NCBI RefSeq assembly: GCF_001638985.1
Contig: NW_017265145.1
Coordinates: 620,001 to 684,000 of the forward strand
Reading direction: 5' to 3'
DNA: 64,000 nucleotides
From: Phycomyces blakesleeanus NRRL 1555(-)
Lineage: Eukaryota; Mucoromycota; Mucoromycetes; Mucorales; Phycomycetaceae
This document shows, in pieces, positions 1 through 13,465 of this stretch; within the stretch, counting starts at the first letter, position 1; each line of letters starts with the position of its first letter. A model generated the notes under the pieces. That model searched no databases, was not told the DNA's origin, and was given only the letters and a program-made list of their open reading frames with translations. The position numbers and the translations under genes are program-made.

Positions 1-696
1 TTGATTTCATTGATGGTACTATGCAAGCAATATCAAGACCAAGCCAAGGTAATGAAGTTCAAAAAGCTTTTTACAATGGTTGGAAGCACATGCATGCTTT
101 GAAGTACCAGTATGTTGTTACTCCTGATGGGATCACAAGCAGCTTGCTTGGACCATATGTTGGCTCTAGACACGATCAGTACATATATACCATGTCCAAA
201 ACAGAAGCAAGAGTGGAAAAATACTTGGATATTGTACCAGATGTCGAATTGCCATTTGCCTTGTACGGCGATCCAGCTTACATGGTTTCCAAGTGCCTGT
301 ACTCACCATTTGAAGGCGTATCTCTTAGTGATATAGTAACCATAAAAGATTGTCGACAAAGATTGTACAATATATTAATCATGTACAATAGATTTAGATA
401 AAAAAATCAACAAGAGTATGTCGAAAGTGCGAGTGGCAGTAGAGTGGGAATTTGGGGAAGTACAGAAGTACTTTAAGTATTCCAAGTATAAGTATGCCAT
501 GAAAACAGGGGAAACAAGTCCAGCAACTGTGTACATGCTATCCACAGTATTCAAAAATATGATCCACTGTACTGGTCGCAATAGATCGCCAACAAGTTCA
601 TATTTTGGTTTAGAGCCACCGACTCTTGAGGAGTATATCTCTGGATTAAGACGTGATAAAATAGACGGAGAAGATGAAGATGATATATTATTTTAA
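1..696 (+). CDS. PIF/Harbinger-like transposase, 5'-truncated by the window edge
   Basis: C-terminal part of a HARBI1-type DDE transposase (DDE_Tnp_4 family), which cuts and pastes its element. The window opens inside the catalytic domain: DFIDGT holds the first catalytic Asp (12-14), YGDPAY the second, and VAVEWEFG the Glu. The reading frame breaks near 330. A 70-bp GT-AG intron at 328-397 restores it, joining SPFEGVSL to NKKINKSMSKVRVAVEWEFG, which reads through to the TAA at 694-696. This is better than calling a frameshift, although the GTGATA donor is not a strong one. The tail is acidic (DGEDEDDILF). Its convergent partner at 731-1699 is the Myb/SANT-like gene that Harbinger elements normally carry. 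The N-terminus and the left element end lie outside the window. Confidence 0.85.
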
Positions 697-730
697 ATAA
701 ATTAATACTTAAATTTTTATGCTTTTATCA

Positions 731-1699
731 TTATTTTCTTGTTTTTTTCAATTCCTCTTCGATATCGCACATCTTCTGAAGTATCTGCTTCAGCACCCCC
801 ATGACTTCAGCATGGCGGGTGGCCTGGGACTCTGGGACTTCATTTCCCACCTCCGGATGATCCTCATCCTCGACCTCATCCTCGTACTCATCCACGTCCT
901 CATCCACGTTCTCATTCTCCTCATCTGCGTTCTCATTCTCCTCGCCCTCCTCGCCCTCCTCGCCCTCCTCATCCTCAATGCTAGCTGGGCTAGCTTGACT
1001 GCCAACTGGTCGGGCCGCAGCCATAGCAGAGCTCTCTGCTGGGAACTTCTCTTGCATTTCTGCGTTGGTCTTTTTGATAAAATCTCGGTATTTTTTCCTG
1101 AGATTTGTGATCTGGCCAGGAGCTCCCGACGCGATTGCCCGTACACGGCCTTCGAGGCCAAGCTTAAAGTCCTGTCTGGCAATCTCCTTATTACGACCAG
1201 AAACCTTGAACGCCTCGTGCTGCTCTTTCTACATTTAATTAAATGTATGTATGTAATTAGAAAACTGAAAGGAAACTAAATATAAATTTGACTGTACCTT
1301 GTCAAGGATCTTTCGGACAGCCTTCTCTACCTCTGGCCTGTTTCTATTTGCACCCGAGGTACCAGCAACAGTCCTCTCCTCAAAGGCATTCTTGTAGATG
1401 TCTACAAGTTTCAACATTTTGCGACGGCAAGTGTCGTAAGACAGCTCTGTCTCGCCAGGTGTCACGTCGTTGACACTTTTAACAATGTCCTGCCATGCCT
1501 TCTTGTGTGCACCTTTCTTCAAAGAAGGGGGGGAAAGGTGCGCGTATTCCTGTAAGAGTACCAACTCTTTGGTATCGTTCCAGGAACCATGTGCCTTCTT
1601 CGGCTTCTTCTCTTCCTCAAATCCAGAAAGTTTATACTGCTTGATTCGCAGTTTCTTGTTGCTGTTCTCAGCGTTCTTAGAGGTTCTTTTTGGAGGCAT
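731..1699 (-). CDS. Myb/SANT-like DNA-binding protein of the Harbinger-like element
   Basis: Two exons, 1699-1298 and 1228-731, joined across a 69-bp intron (1229-1297, AAG|gtacag donor and tgtag acceptor on the minus strand, phase 0). The product is 299 residues. Residues 1-35 are basic and lysine-rich. About residues 37-100 form a Myb/SANT-like (MADF-like) helical domain with HGSWNDTKELVLLQEY, KAWQDIV and DTCRRKMLKLVDIY. About residues 219-255 are an almost pure Glu/Asp tract with some Asn and Val. The C-terminus (VLKQILQKMCDIEEELKK) looks like a short coiled coil. In Harbinger elements the Myb-like protein binds the transposase and the element ends; that role is inferred from its position next to the transposase, tail to tail. 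The large antisense frame over 719-1279 is a shadow of the acidic tract. Confidence 0.8.
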
Positions 1700-2089
1700 T
1701 GTTGTATTAGAATATATATATGCAAGAAGAGTGAAAAAATATTAGAATTCTGAAAAAAAACTGGGCTTTATATAGCTTAATGATTATGCTTGCAAAATAT
1801 CATCGATATTTCTTATTCAAACAAGAAAAATCAAGATATTCGACTTACTAAAAACAGATGTTTCAGATGGTTTTGCATAAATTAATTCAAAAAAGGAAAA
1901 AAAAAGGGGGCTTGCATCAGATGAAAGGATACGCCTCAAATTTAAACAGCTCTCTAATAATAATAATAAACCCTCAAGGACCTGTGGAATTGGGAGATTG
2001 TGATAAAATTTACATTGAATTCTGATATTATATAGATGTTACCGTATATATGAAATACTATAGATAAACAAGATATATTATTGTGCCCA
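1700..2089. other. gene-free AT-rich spacer
   Basis: No coding frame worth calling. It should contain the right end of the Harbinger-like element, but the left end is outside the window, so the terminal inverted repeat and the TA-rich target duplication cannot be placed. Confidence 0.5.
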
Positions 2090-5000
2090 TCACTGAGCTG
2101 CCGCTGTTGCTGCTGTGGTAGATACAATAGTCATTCGCCTTCCACGCGCTCTTATCGAATGATCAAATATGGGACGTTTGCTTGTCTTTCTAGTACGAAC
2201 CATTCGAGTGGATTGTGACGAACGACTTGGTTTTGGAGTATAAGGACCGATTGGTGCAATTGCTGGAGTGGTAGTGATCGTTGTTGTAGGTCCAAAGATT
2301 GGAGCAGATCTTAGTTGATCAATATCATCGTAAATATTATCACCGTCTTCATCTTCTTCTTTCAGATCGAAACTGAAATCTATAACTGCGCTTCTTCTCT
2401 TATCTACCAGGTTTGTACTGTTTTCATTTTGAATTTTTTGAAGCATCCTCTGTGCCCGCAAAGAGACAGAATCTGTGTGAAGCGACAGAATACTTCCAGA
2501 ACGTTGACGCGGTCGTCTTTCTCCACGCGTTCTTGAAGGTTGTTCAGTAGGGCCTGTTCTCAGACTGTCCATCAGACTATCCATGATTGCCTTTTCTTCA
2601 GCGTTGTCTCCATCTGTCAAAAATAAAAATAAATAACGCTTCGTATATTTATTTATCCTATTTTTCTTTCTACAAATAACAACTTACAGCTCTTAATCTC
2701 AACACCCTTTATCTTAAGTATAGATGTGCTTCTTGCACGAGTCTTTCGTTCCTGATCACGCATCTTTTGTTTCTCTAGGCGTTCTTTCTTTTGTTTAACC
2801 AAGTTGTTATCAGCAGAGCATTTCTTAAAACGCCAAGGTATAAATTCGTAAGTCAAGCAATATATACATAATATCAGTCTATGCCTTACCTCCCAACTGG
2901 ATGTAAACTTTTTGAATATTCCAAAGAACTCGTCCGGGCACATTTTGTTGGGATCTTCTCCGTAATACCGTACCATAGACTCATAGCACTGATTCATAGT
3001 GTCTTTCAAAAGGAATATACGTTTAAACTGTGCCGAGGCATCTGTGTGAAATCTACCCATGACATCTTCAAAACGGTCTGTAGGGTCATTTGATGGCTTT
3101 CCTTCATAGTTGTTTTTCAATTCTAGTCCAAGTTGGTTGAGTCCAGACTCGAGATCACGGAACTCATTGTTCATATCTACTCCAGAAACTATATTTAAGA
3201 AAAAATAGTTTGTGTTAGTATCGTTACATGGTACTATATTCTTTAAATAATGCAATATATTAATTAAATTAATCATATTACCTTTACATGCCTCGCCACA
3301 TTCTTCCAGTTCTTCCAAAAAATCTGCCATTTCCGGGAAATTCTGCTCCACTGTTTCTATCAAGAAGTGTAAGAGGGTCGTTGAAGTATTTGTTCCCTTT
3401 GTATCTACAAGCTGTTTTCATACACATAAAAATGAATCAATTAGCGGGAAATCCCAAATCAGCCCTTACAAATTATGATTAAATTAATTGAATTAGCTTA
3501 CTTTATTGATGCTTGCAATTCTGACCGCAAAGGCACCACCGCGATATGTATTTCCATTGAGGTAATTTCCCAGCAAAAGTATCAGCTTTAAAACGAATAC
3601 CAGAACAAATTAGCATGTTTACTTGAAATATTTGTACTGTTTATACTTACATGTAATAATTCTTTGAATCTCTTTCCGTTTTTTAGTGAGAGTGATGCAT
3701 CAAACATACTTGTCATTTGCTAAATATATAGATAATGCTATTAGAAATAAGACGAATATATGTTTACCGTAAATAAGTCAAATTACCTTGTGAAGCTGAT
3801 GGTATCTGTCCCAAAAAGTACTTCTAAACAACATACATTCAAGTCTTTCTTTTAAACGACTGATCTTCATCATCTTTGTTTTTCAGGGAGAGAGAAAGAA
3901 AGAAAGAAAAACAGTGTTAATATCTAGGACTTTGTCTATTACGTAAATATGTTTCGATTAATATTACCTCCAAGCAAAACTTGTCTGGTGGCGACAAATC
4001 AATAAGCTCGGCAAGGGGTGCAGTTACATAAGGTGCAAGCTTTCCCGTCTCTTCAGGTGTAGGCAAAAACCTTAGGAGATTATTCAGAATTTGTTCGTCC
4101 TCGAAATAAAAGTCCATACTAATCAGACGTTGTCTGATTTCTCCAAACGGAATCTTTTTACAGATACCCGTAACAAAGATATCTAATAAATACAAACATA
4201 TATGTTATTGTCTTTAGTAATGTAGTGCGTGCTATTAATCATATACTATAAGACGTACTCAAATTGTAAGACTTTTTGGGCTCTATTACGTAAATAAACT
4301 CTTTGGTTCGTTTGATCTTTAGCTGAACTGCAGGCTTTTGAACAAATGTATCTTCAATTGTTTCAAAAACACCTGCTTTTGCAAGTTGAAACTCCATTGT
4401 TTCTTGAAAATCAAAGCGCTCTTTATCGTGAGGTCTTTCATAGCCCACCTCTACTCCATCTTTATCTGAATGACCCCACACCGTTTGACCGATATTTGGA
4501 ATAGTCACCTTCTCCCACTCTACAAATTTTAATTTTTGTTTGGCTTGAAATGAGCTTGATTTTCTACCAACCATGCCCATCATAGGAGGAGGTACTTTTG
4601 GTGGTACGAGGCTTGAACTTGGTGACATAAATGGTGTAGACGGAGGTGGAGGTGGTGGAGGTGGAGGTGCTGGTGGGGCTGGTGGTGGCGGTGGCGGTGG
4701 CTCTAGTAGTACAACAGGTAATTCTGGCGAATATTCAGATGTAGAGAATATGATAGTAGGTGAATTTGGTGTGGTGTTTGATGAATTCAGTGTATCTTGC
4801 AGAGCTTGAAGGGTAGTAGGGTGCTCAATTAGATTATTCAAATCTTCCATATTCTCTACCAAAGTAAGAGAAGGTTCTGTAGACTTTGCTGAGGATGTTG
4901 CAGCAGGGGTAATTAAGGGGGTTGTAGGAGCAGATAATAACTCTGCAATAGATGTAGAAGATGCATTGTCGTGGTCAGAATCTTCGTACAGCTTCTTTAG

Positions 5001-8000
5001 AAGCATATCGACAGTATCACTGGCTGACAGCGGTTCTTCTTCTTTTACGTTTGATATATTTTGCGCATCTGATAATCTAGATCTGCCTGGGTGGCTTGCT
5101 CTATTTGATCTTCTGACTAAGAGACTGGTAGATTTTGTAGCACTCGGGGTGGGCAACTGATCTTCACTGTATCGTAATTTTGCTTGTGGAGGAAGAGAGC
5201 CTTCTATAATTGGGGTGTCGTTGATTTTAGGACTGGTCGGTTTTTTGGGAACGGGTGAAATCTCGGGTTGTGTTGATCGTCTAACCAGGTTGCTCATACG
5301 TGAACCGATGCTTACTCTCAGTGATGGTTTTCCGTTTCCAGATGAGGGGTTTGGCTGTGGATGTGGATGTGGTTGCGATTGAGACTGTGTTGGTGGAAGA
5401 GGGCTCGTTACTTCAATAGGAGATTCTGTCTGAAAAAAGAAAATGTCCCAATGAGGATAGGTAATGAGCAACAATAACAATAAGAGAGATATGATGTTTA
5501 CAGACTATTTTTATCAAAGACAGACACTGACTTACCAAAGCTTCCGCATGGAGCGATTCATCGAGTAATATAGACGATATAGATAAAGGGCGAGTGTCTC
5601 CATCTATCTTTGGCTTGCGAACTCCTCTGACTCGACGTCTTTTATCAGTTGGGGATCCATATTCAGTCTGCTCTCTGACTGTATCATAAAGTCGTTTTAT
5701 CTGTGCGTCTGTTGCCTCGAGAGTATTTTGGAACTCGATTTCAAGGTCACTCAATCTTTGTTTTAATGCAATATTTGCCAAGTTCGAAGCCTTTAAGGCT
5801 TCTTCAAGTGAATCAATTTTACAATTTAATTGACCTACAAGACCACCTATTATGCCACATTATGTTAATCGATTTTTTTTTAAAAAAAAAATAGACGAAT
5901 AAATAAGTAAATTAAAATCACCTGCTCCAAGGTTAATTTGTCGCTGTAATTCTTTCTCACGCTCTATAGACTTATTTAACGATGTATTGTTTTCTTCCGT
6001 AGTTTCGTCTGGTGGTGATCCTTTGGTGTATCTTGCAATCATGTCGTGTACTGAAGATGTATAGTCATCCAAAAACTCTTGTGGTGAGTTTTTGTGATCC
6101 AGCACAATCTCACAAACAATAGAGTCAATAAGTTGATAATATCGATTTCTAATTAAAAAAAACATGTGCAAAGAAAAAGTGGAATTTAGTATGAAAATTT
6201 GAACCCGTTAATACTAATACCTCTTTTCAGGGTCGCACTGAATCAACAAAAGGTGGTGAAGGGTATTTTGTAAAGATTCGTACGCATGCGTTCCTCGAAT
6301 AGTAGCAAGTACTTTATCAAGTACATCCGCTGGATCTATAACAGAGCCTACGACCAAACCTCCGTATAGTGAGGCTGAATCGAAGTCCTCTAGATCTTTA
6401 AACTGAAATATTTTCTCATTTAATTTCTCGTAATTTAGGCTATTCATTTTGACAAGAATTTGGGAAAGACCACTTTGATGGAGCTGGTTTCGAAATGCCA
6501 TCCGACTATCGAAACCCTCGACGGTATCAGGGTCCAATATGGCATTAACAAGAAGCATATTAGAAAGCTACATGATAGTAATGATTAGCTGGCAAAATTT
6601 GGGGTACATTAAAAGATTATATTTACTGCGTATTCCATCAGATGAGCCTCTGGACTGCTGGGAGTGCCTATTACTTCAGTCTGCCACAGATCTTTATTGG
6701 CGCCCACTAAAGAGCCCATCTTCCCTCGATTTTCTAAGGTACTATCTAGAGCCTTGAGCCATGAATCAAATCTACCATACTCATGGCTACATTCTGTCAA
6801 GTGATCCATGCCGCGTAGAACCATAGAGTGACCTGTAGGAACATCGCAATAGCAGAGAAAAGTAAGTGCATCGCATGCGGCTGTTCTTGCTGGGATGTAA
6901 GGTGAGAGAAGAGAAAGTATCAGGTGAATACTACAGAATGGGTCGCTAAGAGCCTCTTGAATGCCAATCTGGTATGTATGTATGTATGTTTTTGAGTAGT
7001 AATAGTATGAGCAGAGCTGACTAATAAGAGTGAGATAATATAGTGACTTACGATGTGATTAAACATGGGTCTGAGGCATTTTATGATTCCTAGTTCAATC
7101 AAATAGTTCTTTTGCTCTCTTGATATTAAATTATTGTTAATTATTTTTTTCCGTAGTATATTGAGATTTTCGAATTACCTTGCCGGATTGTTATTAATCA
7201 TCCCGAGCTCCTTTATTATTATTCGCATGCCATTTTCTTCGATAAACTGGCGTATCCAACTATCATATTGTTTGTTTTGTTTTTGTTTAGTTTGTCAGCC
7301 CACATCATTTAGCTTGTGTTTCCATCGGTAGCTTACCCGAGAGACGATGTTCTTAGTTGCGCCTCAAGGTCTTTGACTAAGCGTAGGGTGATTCCGGATC
7401 GATTATCTGCTAGGAACGGCCTGAGGAATGCTTGTGGTGTAAGCACTTTTGGTGCTGTATCCTTCAGGTTAGTTCGACTACGTGCTCGTGTTAGACCATT
7501 CTGCCTCTTCTTTGTTGTGTTTGAAAAGAGTTTCGTGAATTCTTTTTGATTACACAGTAACCACCATTTTCGGTCATTTGAAAGGTTTGATATATCGACC
7601 AAATTTGTGTGTAGGTAATCTTTCTGGAATTGCAACACAACACAAAGAAATGAGATCTTTCTTCATTTAATAAATAATTTGTTTGTCTTACTGATGCTAG
7701 TCTAAATCTTCGCTCAATTTCCTGATCTGAGGGTCTATGTGGGTCTTCTGTTGGCTTTTCTTTAATTTTAGGTGTCGAGCCCAAACTGGTTGTCCTGGCC
7801 TGAAGACGTGAATCTACACTACAACTGGAAGAGCTGGTTTCTAAAGTAATTTTAATTTATTTTTCAATTTTTTTTAAAGAAAAAAGGCAATCAGTTTTTA
7901 CCTTGATCTTTCCAATGAGGTAGTGTAAGTTGTACTCCATTTCTCGGTAATGCTGCTTTGGAACGTCCTAGAGATTGAAGATTGGATGATAGTTCCTGAT

Positions 8001-8220
8001 TGTGTCTAATGAATGATGCTGTTGAGAGAGTGTGGCTGGCTTGTTGTGCTGGCTTTGGATCTATAGATTGCTTTTCTGAAAGTGTTGGTGTGGTTGGTGA
8101 TGCGGGTGTTGATGCTAATTTGGTTCGTGATAGATGAGGAATGCTGCGTTTGCTATGCAAACGCCCTCTCGTAGTGCTCTTTAAGCGGTGTTTGCCACCC
8201 GTATTCGGGAGTGTATCCAT
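2090..8220 (-). CDS. diaphanous-related formin (Bni1/SepA-like)
   Basis: Multi-exon formin of roughly 1,500 residues. Formins nucleate and elongate actin filaments at growth sites and septa under Rho GTPase control. Order from the start (ATG at 8218-8220): a basic Ser/Thr-rich leader; a GBD/FH3 region over about 7780-6220 (PSDQEIERRF, DISNLSNDRKWWLL, ARSRTNLKDTAPK, AFLRPFLAD, then helical repeats including LTECSHEYGRFDSWLKAL and MLLVNAILDPDTVEGFDSR); coiled coil (about 6170-5540, RLSDLEIEFQNTLEATDAQI); a Ser/Pro linker and a proline-rich FH1 (4690-4600); FH2 (4570-2830: FVEWEKVTIPNIGQTVWG, GEIRQRLISMDFYF, LLLGNYLNGNTYRGGAFAVR, EFFGIFKKFTSSWE); and a basic Arg/Lys tail with EEKAIMDSLMDSLRTG, which fits a DAD. 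There are at least 15 introns, for example 2614-2687 and about 2823-2889. Most introns are 50-90 bp. Full GBD-FH3-FH1-FH2-DAD order suggests normal autoinhibition. Confidence 0.93.
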
Positions 8221-11200
8221 CCGCCAGAGATACTCTTAATAAAGAGCTTCTGTGATGAGTAACAAAGAAAGGAAAGAGAAGAAAAAAAATGTGCCTGAAC
8301 ACAAGTTAAAGCGGGAAAGCGACACCACTTTTTTGTTATTATTATTATTATTATTATTGCAATTGACGGGTTGAAGTGAAATAACCAAAGCTCTATATAA
8401 GGAAGGTTTTTTTTAGTTTCTTAATTGCAGTGTACGGGAATATCAGGAATAGAAGGTAGTTACAAGGAATTCTGCCCAATGGCCAGATTACTTTAAATGG
8501 GTATGTTGGTTTTATTGTATCACCTAGAACTAAGTTATGGAAAGAAAAATAGAGAGAAAGGGAGAGAAATAATAAGCGGCAATGGATTCTGTTCAACCAA
8601 AATGTTAAAAACGGGCGAGCGGATCTATAGCCATGTGTACTGGCTCCAACCCCTTGCTCTTTTAATAAGACGAAAATATTACTTCTTTTATACCGACGTC
8701 TAAAGATACCCACTATAACATAATATGTAACCCTTACATATGTTCTAGTGCAATCCACATAAGTTTAGCGTACACTTTCAAAAACACGTACTTACAGAAC
8801 AAATTCCTTACAGAGGAAAAGAATCGTCAGAAAATACATCCCTTTACACGCAAACTATATTCCTGAAGACTACAGCTTCTTTCTTTTTATATACGCTTCT
8901 TTAAAGGACAAAAGTTAATTATTCTTCAAAGATCGGCAGAGCTATGTTGCTAATAATGAAGTACATATTTAATATATCTCTCAAGAGCAATTGGTAATAA
9001 ACCGATTGTCTTCAAGCTTTTTCTTTAATTGTCACTCGCATGATACAGAAAATGTATCTTTTTGAGTCTAATTTTCATATATATATATATATTTATATAT
9101 ATCTAACACGACATAGTAAGAAGAAAAAGAAAAAGAGATATATATACAGTAGACACAGCCCAAAAGTTCAGTATACTAACTAAATCTTTTTAAGTTTATT
9201 AAGAACAAAATGGAGTCTCTTGATTAAATTTCTTTTTCTGTCAATATGACATTTAACTTGCCCTTACTTAGCTATATTCTGTTCCAAAACCAAAGAAGTA
9301 TATATTTATATTAATATATATATAAAAACCTTAAATGTCTGACTTCAAACTATCGCGCAGATTTAACAACCAATTTACGGCGAATGATTGGTCGTTATCA
9401 TAGAAATCCTGCCAAAGGGACCTCTCTGGCTGCAGAACGTGTTCAAGTTAATAATCGATGTAGGCATACGATCTGGAGAGTGGACACGATGAGAGGTCCC
9501 ACTCTTTTCTGCCGAAAAAGCCAATACAAAATACTCGCTTAATCTCTTATAGATCATACACCTCATGGCTTTTATATAGCTTCTAAGCGTTTTAGTGTAC
9601 AAACTATATCGGCATCAACCTGATGCGTGCCCACCATATGGCTAGAAGCAGGCTAGCCTGACCGAATAAGTCTAATCATATGAGCATATCTGAATAGTGG
9701 CTATAGAAAAATCTAGCTTATTTACTAATATCTAAACATAAATGGGAAGAATAAGAATAAGATCCCTGAAAGCTAATTAAATTATTAAAATTCCACCTTA
9801 AAGAAGATATCGGTTTGATTATTTCCGACAATAACATAAAAGCAATGTATGTTAGTTTTATTGGCTTTTTTACCCTTCTCAATATTTTATACTAGACTCT
9901 CTCTTATATAAAGCAAGACGATAACATACTTCCTAGTAAAGTATTTTTTCAAATATATATATATATATATATATATGGTACCATGTTTACAGCGTTATAA
10001 TCTATTGTTAATTACTCGACTCGTACAAGATGTCTTGCGTAACATATCTATGTACCAAATATACAAAAAACAATAAAGGACTGATTATACAGGCCAACAC
10101 ATTAAATTTCTTTCATAATCTTTCCATATATGCTGGTAGGCAATTACTATACTTTATATTCTTTGTGACATTCAGAAAAGGGATGTAGTCTTCAATAGAA
10201 TAAACATGAAACATTTCGGATCTGACGGAAATTTCAAGAACGCTTGAAGTCTTAGCTATAATTGAGAATGGCGCTCAGGCATATAGAATAACGTGGAAAT
10301 ATTTATTTGAGACTTTTGGGCCGTACAACAGTCTAGGGCTCTTTTGTATACCCTGGATACTAAACTGTGGTGTCTCAACTACGTCTGAGCGCCGTTGAAG
10401 ACCCCGCTAGTGAAACCAGATTGATAAATGACAAGACGTCAATCCAAAGCATGTTTTTTTGACACTTTTCTAATATAACACATAAGCCTGCCTTTATAGA
10501 AGAAAAACTGATGGCTATCACTACATTTGCCTGTTTTTAATTAAAAATAATGGATACTATAAGTTAAACCCTCTGTGATTATAGCAACCTCTCTGTTCTG
10601 ATCTATTTTAGCATCAGTTTAGGGAAACCAGAAAAAAAAACATGCTTATATTACTTTAATTCTGTAAAGAATGTAAGATTAAATACAATGAATAGCATTA
10701 TAGTGAATATTATTAACAAACTTTAAATAGCTCCTATAGGTACAATGTATTAAGTACAGACGAAAATGAGTTAAAGTAATTAACAAGAACTTCTTTTTCG
10801 TTTGCCATCATCTATTCATTTATCTGGTTTCGTCCTTGTATTCCAATTTTTTGAAATAATAATGTATATAATTTTATGTGTGTAATATTTTAGTATATAA
10901 ATAAGCTTCTTCCCTTTTTTATGCTTTATATATTCTTATCTCAATTACTACCTGCTTATACTATATGACCCACTTATAGCAATACAGAAAACATTGGTGT
11001 TGACATGTAACCATTTACTTTCTTACCGATTCGACTATTAAATAGTATTAAATTGTCTATAGATGCTTGCGTGTACCAGGTGAATACGCAAATATACAAC
11101 ACATTAGCTTTAATTCTGAAAAATGTTTGACTGGCAATACACCTTCTTTGCTAGAAAGTTCGAAACATTGCTTTCCCTGGTGTTATGGGATGTATATCAA

Positions 11201-11951
11201 GGTAGCTCGGTACAAGCCCTACAGATATATATATATATATAATGAGACAGTTACCTTGAAATGTATAGCCAATCCAACTTCCTTGCCAGATACATATCTG
11301 ATGAATACAGAAGTTGTTAAGGTACATAACGACTTTTGTATACAAATCTTAGGCAACATATGATTAGCCGCATGAATTGTGTCTTAAATTAAGGTATAGG
11401 TACAATATATACAAGGTTCTTTCTCGTGTAGATTAAACTTGCGCTTCTTTGCAGGTATAAGTGTAAATAAATCTAGACAAAAACAGGGCCTTGACAAGAC
11501 AACCTTTGGATTAATTTGTTCAAGCTGTTCTCATGGCATTGTTTTCGGGGATTGTGTCCATGGTTAAACTTTGGCCGACTATAAATTTTTGTCCGCCTTT
11601 TTTTGTCTCTAGTCATTGGAAGTGTTACACCCGGCAAAAAATAGCCGCACCAGATTTCAGGAACACGATCTTTTGTTGCTTTACCAGACACGAACGCGCG
11701 GTAGAGTAAGAGAAAGTGAGAATCCGAAAGTGCCCGTGCGTAACTTTGCAATATTTCTGTGCACTTAACTATCCATACAAGGGGCTTAGCATTGACTGCT
11801 GAGATAGACTGGTGTTTGATAATGGGGCGAGAGGATGAGGGTTGATGACGTGAATCAAACGCGCCCCCTATAAGACCATAAAGACTGCCGATTGGCCCTT
11901 TACCTTTTCCCCTTCTTATTCCGACTTGTGTCAATCGTCTAACTAATAACC
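8221..11951. other. long intergenic gap between divergent genes
   Basis: About 3.7 kb separates the formin start from the oxysterol-binding protein start. It is AT-rich, with simple repeats (ATT run at 8336-8357, AT runs near 9080-9110 and 9954-9976). Open frames at 9375-9602, 11067-11363 and 11473-12015 have no recognisable domain, low-complexity composition or antisense position. No tRNA or rRNA was recognised. It may hold both promoters, old repeats or non-coding transcripts. Confidence 0.5.
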
Positions 11952-13465
11952 ATGACAACTGCTGAGAACAACCTTGAAAGCATTCCTGCTGACCAGCAAG
12001 GCAGCTTCTCTTCATTCCTCAAGACACTTGCATCTTTCACTGGTGATCTCTCAAGCTTGACATGTCCATCTTTCTTGTTGGCCCCCATCTCTTTATTGGA
12101 ATACTCGTAAGTAAATTTGTTGTTGGGGATGTAGATGGTGTAAACCACAGGATGTTTGCACTGGAATCTTCACTGGACTGTGGTACCATATACACATTTG
12201 TCCTACGCCAAGCTTGTGAAGATAAAAAGATAATATATCCGCCAGTCAACCACATGTGTGTCAGTAAAGGCACCATGAGATAATCATAGATATTTACCTT
12301 TTCGTTGTTGCTCTTTAGATCCTTTTGGGCGGATCAACCAGCTTTGGTATGAATTGTGGAACATAGTATAGGGTCCAAGTATACTGATCACCATGTGATT
12401 TTATTCAGTTATCTTCCATTAGTGTCCACGATAATCCAGAGGATAGATTCTATGCTGCTATCAAATGGTTTATATCTTCCCTCAACGGTTCTTTCTCGAG
12501 CCGTGTTCCTAAGGGTGAATGGGAGAAAAAACCTTTCAACCCAATCTTGGGTGAGCAATTCTTCTGCTCTTGGGATGATGAGACACAGATCACTTGTGAG
12601 CAGGTCTCCCACCATCCTCCTGTCTCTGGATTCTACATCGAAAACAAAAAGTCTGGAGTGAGCGTCATTGGCCACGATGGTCAGAAGACCCGTTTTTCTG
12701 GAACCCAAATGATGGTTGACCAGGTTGGCTACTGTCTTGTCAAGCTTACTCATCACAATGAATCCTATCTATTCACCTTACCTTCATTGTCTGTGAACGG
12801 AATTTGGTATGCTGGTAAGTTGATCTTCCGAAAGGCATGGGATGAAGCACAGGGTTGTGTTTTAGGAAGTGCTGACACGTGAATCATTCGGATTGTTAGC
12901 CCCTTATGTTGAGCTCTATGGTACCTCTTATGTCCAGTCTTCGACTGGATTCCATGCTGCTATTGAATATTCGACCAAAGGTTGGATTTCTGGTGAACTC
13001 CATCACTTCAAGGCTACAATCAATAGCGAATCTCTTTCTGGTCCTACTATTATTGAGGGTCAGTGGACCGCCAAATCAACACTCACCAAACACAAAGAAA
13101 AAACTGAATACTTCCTTGACCTCACCAACCTTGTCAAGCCTGAACCAATTGTAAAGGCTGTATCAGAGCAGGGTGCACTTGAATCACGCAAAATTTGGCA
13201 AAAGGTTTCTAATGCATTGAGAGCCGGTGACTACATGACAGCTTCAGCCGAGAAATCTCTCATCGAGAACCAGCAGCGTGCTGCCCGCAAGGAGCGAGCA
13301 GAGACCAACCAGACTTGGGAACCCACATATTTCAAGGCTGCTCCAGGAAACCATAGCTATGGTGATCTGCGTGAAAAAATCTTGGCAAAATCCGACTCCA
13401 AGTTTGTAGATACTATGGGTGATGGTGCTTGGTTGTACAAAGATTCAGCAGTGCAAACTGCATGA
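11952..13465 (+). CDS. oxysterol-binding protein, short Kes1/Osh4 type
   Basis: Four exons: 11952-12106, 12319-12346, 12409-12814 and 12900-13465. All junctions are GT-AG and in phase, giving 384 residues. The family signature EQVSHHPPVS is at residues 125-134; SSFWADQPAL, PFNPILGEQF and APYVELYGTSY are also typical. The protein is essentially only the ORD lipid-exchange domain, with no PH or ankyrin region, as in yeast Osh4/Kes1. That family swaps sterol for PI4P between membranes such as ER and Golgi. Exon 2 is only 28 bp. Intron 1 (12107-12318) is the longest, at 212 bp. The final intron holds an open frame that would read through to a false stop, so unspliced reading truncates the protein. 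Codon choice is more GC-rich than its surroundings, fitting a well-expressed gene. Confidence 0.95.

Noticed and set aside
719..1279. 186-codon plus-strand frame rich in Leu and Ile
   Set aside because: It is antisense to the Glu/Asp-rich tract of the Myb-like gene; the hydrophobic repeats are the complement of GAG/GAC codons.
4573..4809. plus-strand frame with poly-glycine
   Set aside because: Antisense of the formin FH1 proline codons.
9375..9602. 75-codon minus-strand frame in the long gap
   Set aside because: No recognisable domain or neighbour frames; could be an old repeat but nothing supports a gene.
11067..11363. 98-codon plus-strand frame
   Set aside because: Contains an AT-run-derived YIYIY stretch and no domain; overlapped by an equally long antisense frame.
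11473..12015. 180-codon minus-strand frame
   Set aside because: Overlaps the start of the oxysterol-binding gene on the opposite strand, with no domain and irregular composition.
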